This document shows, piece after piece, positions 62,255 through 64,000 of a stretch of 64,000 nucleotides of DNA. How positions within the stretch are numbered: position 1 is the stretch's first letter; each line of letters opens with the position of its first letter. This DNA is from Janthinobacterium fluminis. GTDB lineage: Bacteria; Pseudomonadota; Gammaproteobacteria; Burkholderiales; Burkholderiaceae_D. Location of the stretch: contig NZ_JAQQXR010000006.1 in assembly GCF_028595325.1 (NCBI RefSeq), forward strand, positions 62,001 through 126,000, given 5' to 3'. The notes beneath the pieces are model-generated. The model saw nothing but the letters and a program-made list of their open reading frames with translations. It searched no databases and had not been told where the DNA came from. Position numbers and translations under genes: made by a program.

Positions 62255-64000
62255 TCATCCCGCCGCTACGCTCAGCAGCACCAGCGCCGTCTTGAAATCG
62301 AGCCGCTCCATCGCGCCGTCGAGCGCGGCCAGTTCGTCGGCCGCCAGTTGCCGCCGCAGCGCCGGGCGCAGCGCCGCGTAGCCTTCGCAGGCGTCCAGGT
62401 CCTGGCCCGCCAGCAAAGCCTTCCATTGCTCGATGCGCGCGCCGTCCAGCGCCGCGTCGGCATCGTCCTCGCCGTCGGCGGGCGGTAGCGCGTTCTGCGC
62501 CGCCAGCCAGGCGCGCGCGGCCGCCGCCGTCGCCTCGATTTCCCGCTGCGCCGCGTCGAACAGCGCCGCCTCGCGCCCGCTCGACGCGCCGCGCAGCGCC
62601 GTCTCCAGCGCCAGCACCGCCGCCGCGAAGCGCTGCGCACCCAGCGTGCCGACGGAGCCGCGCAGGCCGTGCAACTTGTGCGCCGCCTCGGCCGCGCGGC
62701 CATCCTGCCAGGCCGCGCGCGCTGCCGCCGTGTCGAGCGGCGCGCGCACGCTCATGTTGCGGATCAGGTCGCACAGCGTGGCGCGCAGCGCCGGGTTGTC
62801 GTTGCTGTACTTGAGCAGCTGGCCGGGGTCGAACACGCCGTCGCGGCCGCGCGCCTGCTGCGCCTCGGCCGCGCCGGGACGCAGCAGGCGCCCGGCCGGC
62901 AGGTGGCGCGCGATCGCCGCCAGCATCTGCTCGACGTTGATCGGCTTGGCGATGAAATCATTCATGCCCGAGGCCAGGCACTGCTCGCGCTCGGACAGCA
63001 TGACGCCGGCCGTCATCGCCAGCACCGGCAGCGCCAGCGCCAGTTCGGCGCGGATCGCCCGCGTCGCGGCGAAACCGTCCATCACCGGCATTTGCACGTC
63101 CATCAGCACCAGATCGTAGCGGCGCGGGTCGGTGCGCAGGCGCTCGACCGCCTTGCGGCCGTCGTCGAGCGTGTCGACGCTGGCGCCGGCCTGCTCCAGC
63201 ATGGCCCGCGCCACCACCTGGTTCAGCGGATTGTCCTCGACCACCAGCAGACGCGCGCCGTCGATGCGCTGGCGCGCCGACGCCGCGCGCGGCTCGAACG
63301 GCGCGCCGCGGCCGCCGCCGGCGCGCAGCGCCAGCGTCTCGTGCAGCGCGTCGGCCAGGCCGGACGGCGTGACCGGCTTGAGCAGGATGGCGTCGGCGTC
63401 GGCGACGGCGTCTTCGCGCATCAGTTTGCCGCGGCCGAAGGCGCTGGCCATCACCAGCACCGGCACCGCCGCGTCGGGCTGCAGCAGGCGCAGCGCCTGC
63501 ATCGTTTCCAGGCCGTCCATACCGGGCATCTGCCAGTCGACCAGCACGGCGTCGTAGCGCCCGCCCGCCGCGCGGCAGGCCAGCATCCGCTCGGCCGCCT
63601 GGGCGCCGCCGTCGGCGCCGTCGGCCTGCCAGTGCCAGGCGCGGATGGTCTTGCACAGGTAGTCGCGGCTGGTGGCGTTGTCGTCGACCACCAGCAGGCG
63701 CAGCGGCGCGGCCGGCGGGGGCGCCGCCGGCGCGCCCAGCGCCAGCGGCAGGCAGAGGCAAAACGCGCTGCCCTGGCCGGGCGCGCTGCTCACTTCGATG
63801 CTGCCGTCCATCATGTCGACGAGGCGGCGGCAGATGGCCAGCCCCAGGCCCGTGCCGCCGAAGCGCCGCGTGGTCGAGGCGTCCGCCTGCGAAAAGGCCG
63901 AAAACAGCCGCCCCTGCTGCTCGGCGTCCATGCCGATGCCGCTGTCGCGCACGCAAAAGCGCAGCAGCGCCGTGTCGCCGTCGCGGCGCAGCAGCTCGAC
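62255..64000 (-). CDS. Hybrid histidine kinase, C-terminal part (5-prime cut by window end)
   Basis: About 581 residues are visible and the frame is open to the window end. They contain the end of an HATPase domain ([26 protein letters not shown]), two receiver domains ([13 protein letters not shown] with [22 protein letters not shown] with [11 protein letters not shown] and KPINV), and a C-terminal Hpt domain with the phosphorylated His in [13 protein letters not shown]. This BarA/TorS-like order makes a full phosphorelay within one protein. Sensor and kinase core lie outside the window. Confidence 0.93.
   Translation of the reverse strand, partial: VELLRRDGDTALLRFCVRDSGIGMDAEQQGRLFSAFSQADASTTRRFGGTGLGLAICRRLVDMMDGSIEVSSAPGQGSAFCLCLPLALGAPAAPPPAAPLRLLVVDDNATSRDYLCKTIRAWHWQADGADGGAQAAERMLACRAAGGRYDAVLVDWQMPGMDGLETMQALRLLQPDAAVPVLVMASAFGRGKLMREDAVADADAILLKPVTPSGLADALHETLALRAGGGRGAPFEPRAASARQRIDGARLLVVEDNPLNQVVARAMLEQAGASVDTLDDGRKAVERLRTDPRRYDLVLMDVQMPVMDGFAATRAIRAELALALPVLAMTAGVMLSEREQCLASGMNDFIAKPINVEQMLAAIARHLPAGRLLRPGAAEAQQARGRDGVFDPGQLLKYSNDNPALRATLCDLIRNMSVRAPLDTAAARAAWQDGRAAEAAHKLHGLRGSVGTLGAQRFAAAVLALETALRGASSGREAALFDAAQREIEATAAAARAWLAAQNALPPADGEDDADAALDGARIEQWKALLAGQDLDACEGYAALRPALRRQLAADELAALDGAMERLDFKTALVLLSVAAG

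Overview
The window looks like a piece of a high-GC betaproteobacterial chromosome, most likely from the family Oxalobacteraceae (Massilia, Duganella or Janthinobacterium-like). This is inferred from gene order and protein character: rpsF-priB-rpsR-rplI-dnaB and leuC-entericidin-leuD-leuB-asd-fimV-truA-trpF-trpB-trpA-accD-folC-SPOR-cvpA-purF-sulfhydrylase are classic Burkholderiales arrangements. No tRNA, rRNA, CRISPR array, transposase or prophage gene was seen. All assignments come from reading the sequence and translations; no database search was run.

Layout. 1-2.1 kb: end of an erythromycin-esterase-like gene, a small zinc-ribbon membrane protein and a TSUP exporter. 2.1-5.0 kb: copper operon copA-cueR with a CueR-type operator. 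5.1-12.8 kb: two-partner secretion operon (TpsB transporter, 1769-residue TpsA exoprotein, FecR-domain protein). 13.1-20.4 kb: signalling group of a CHASE2 adenylate/guanylate cyclase and a GAF-HD-GYP protein on the minus strand, facing a metallo-beta-lactamase-fold hydrolase and an orphan GAF-GspE ATPase on the plus strand. 20.4-22 kb: a PLP-dependent decarboxylase. 22.1-23.9 kb: phosphate transporter Pit with its DUF47 partner. 23.9-27 kb: dnaB and the rpsF ribosomal operon, whose priB appears to start at CTG. 27.1-27.9 kb: lexA behind two SOS boxes. 28-46.7 kb: a long minus-strand housekeeping block (sulfur assimilation, purine, folate, fatty acid, tryptophan, tRNA modification, FimV, aspartate and leucine pathways).

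46.9-49.6 kb: cheZ-cheA. 50.1-52.6 kb: UspA, a LuxR-type response regulator and a Crp/Fnr regulator, with FNR-type boxes upstream of the first and last. 52.8-54.7 kb: an iron/heme group (HemP, an unknown protein, a DUF2325 protein). 54.7-59.2 kb: a Fur-controlled operon of a PepSY-type membrane protein, a DUF2271 protein carrying an ApbE flavinylation motif, a DUF4198 protein, ApbE and a membrane-anchored flavodoxin reductase. Together these look like a periplasmic flavin-based electron-transfer system for iron. 59.5-64 kb: stress genes (FMN-binding split-barrel protein, two small disordered proteins, one of them KGG-type), a single-domain response regulator, a GNAT acetyltransferase and the 3-prime part of a hybrid histidine kinase.

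The most unusual non-coding features are a perfect 64-bp palindrome after fecR and a family of long near-perfect inverted repeats with a TGGGGTCAGGTCTAGACATG core at three distant intergenic loci. The two gene sets most worth following up are the Fur-controlled flavinylation operon and the cyclic-nucleotide group beside the two-partner secretion operon.
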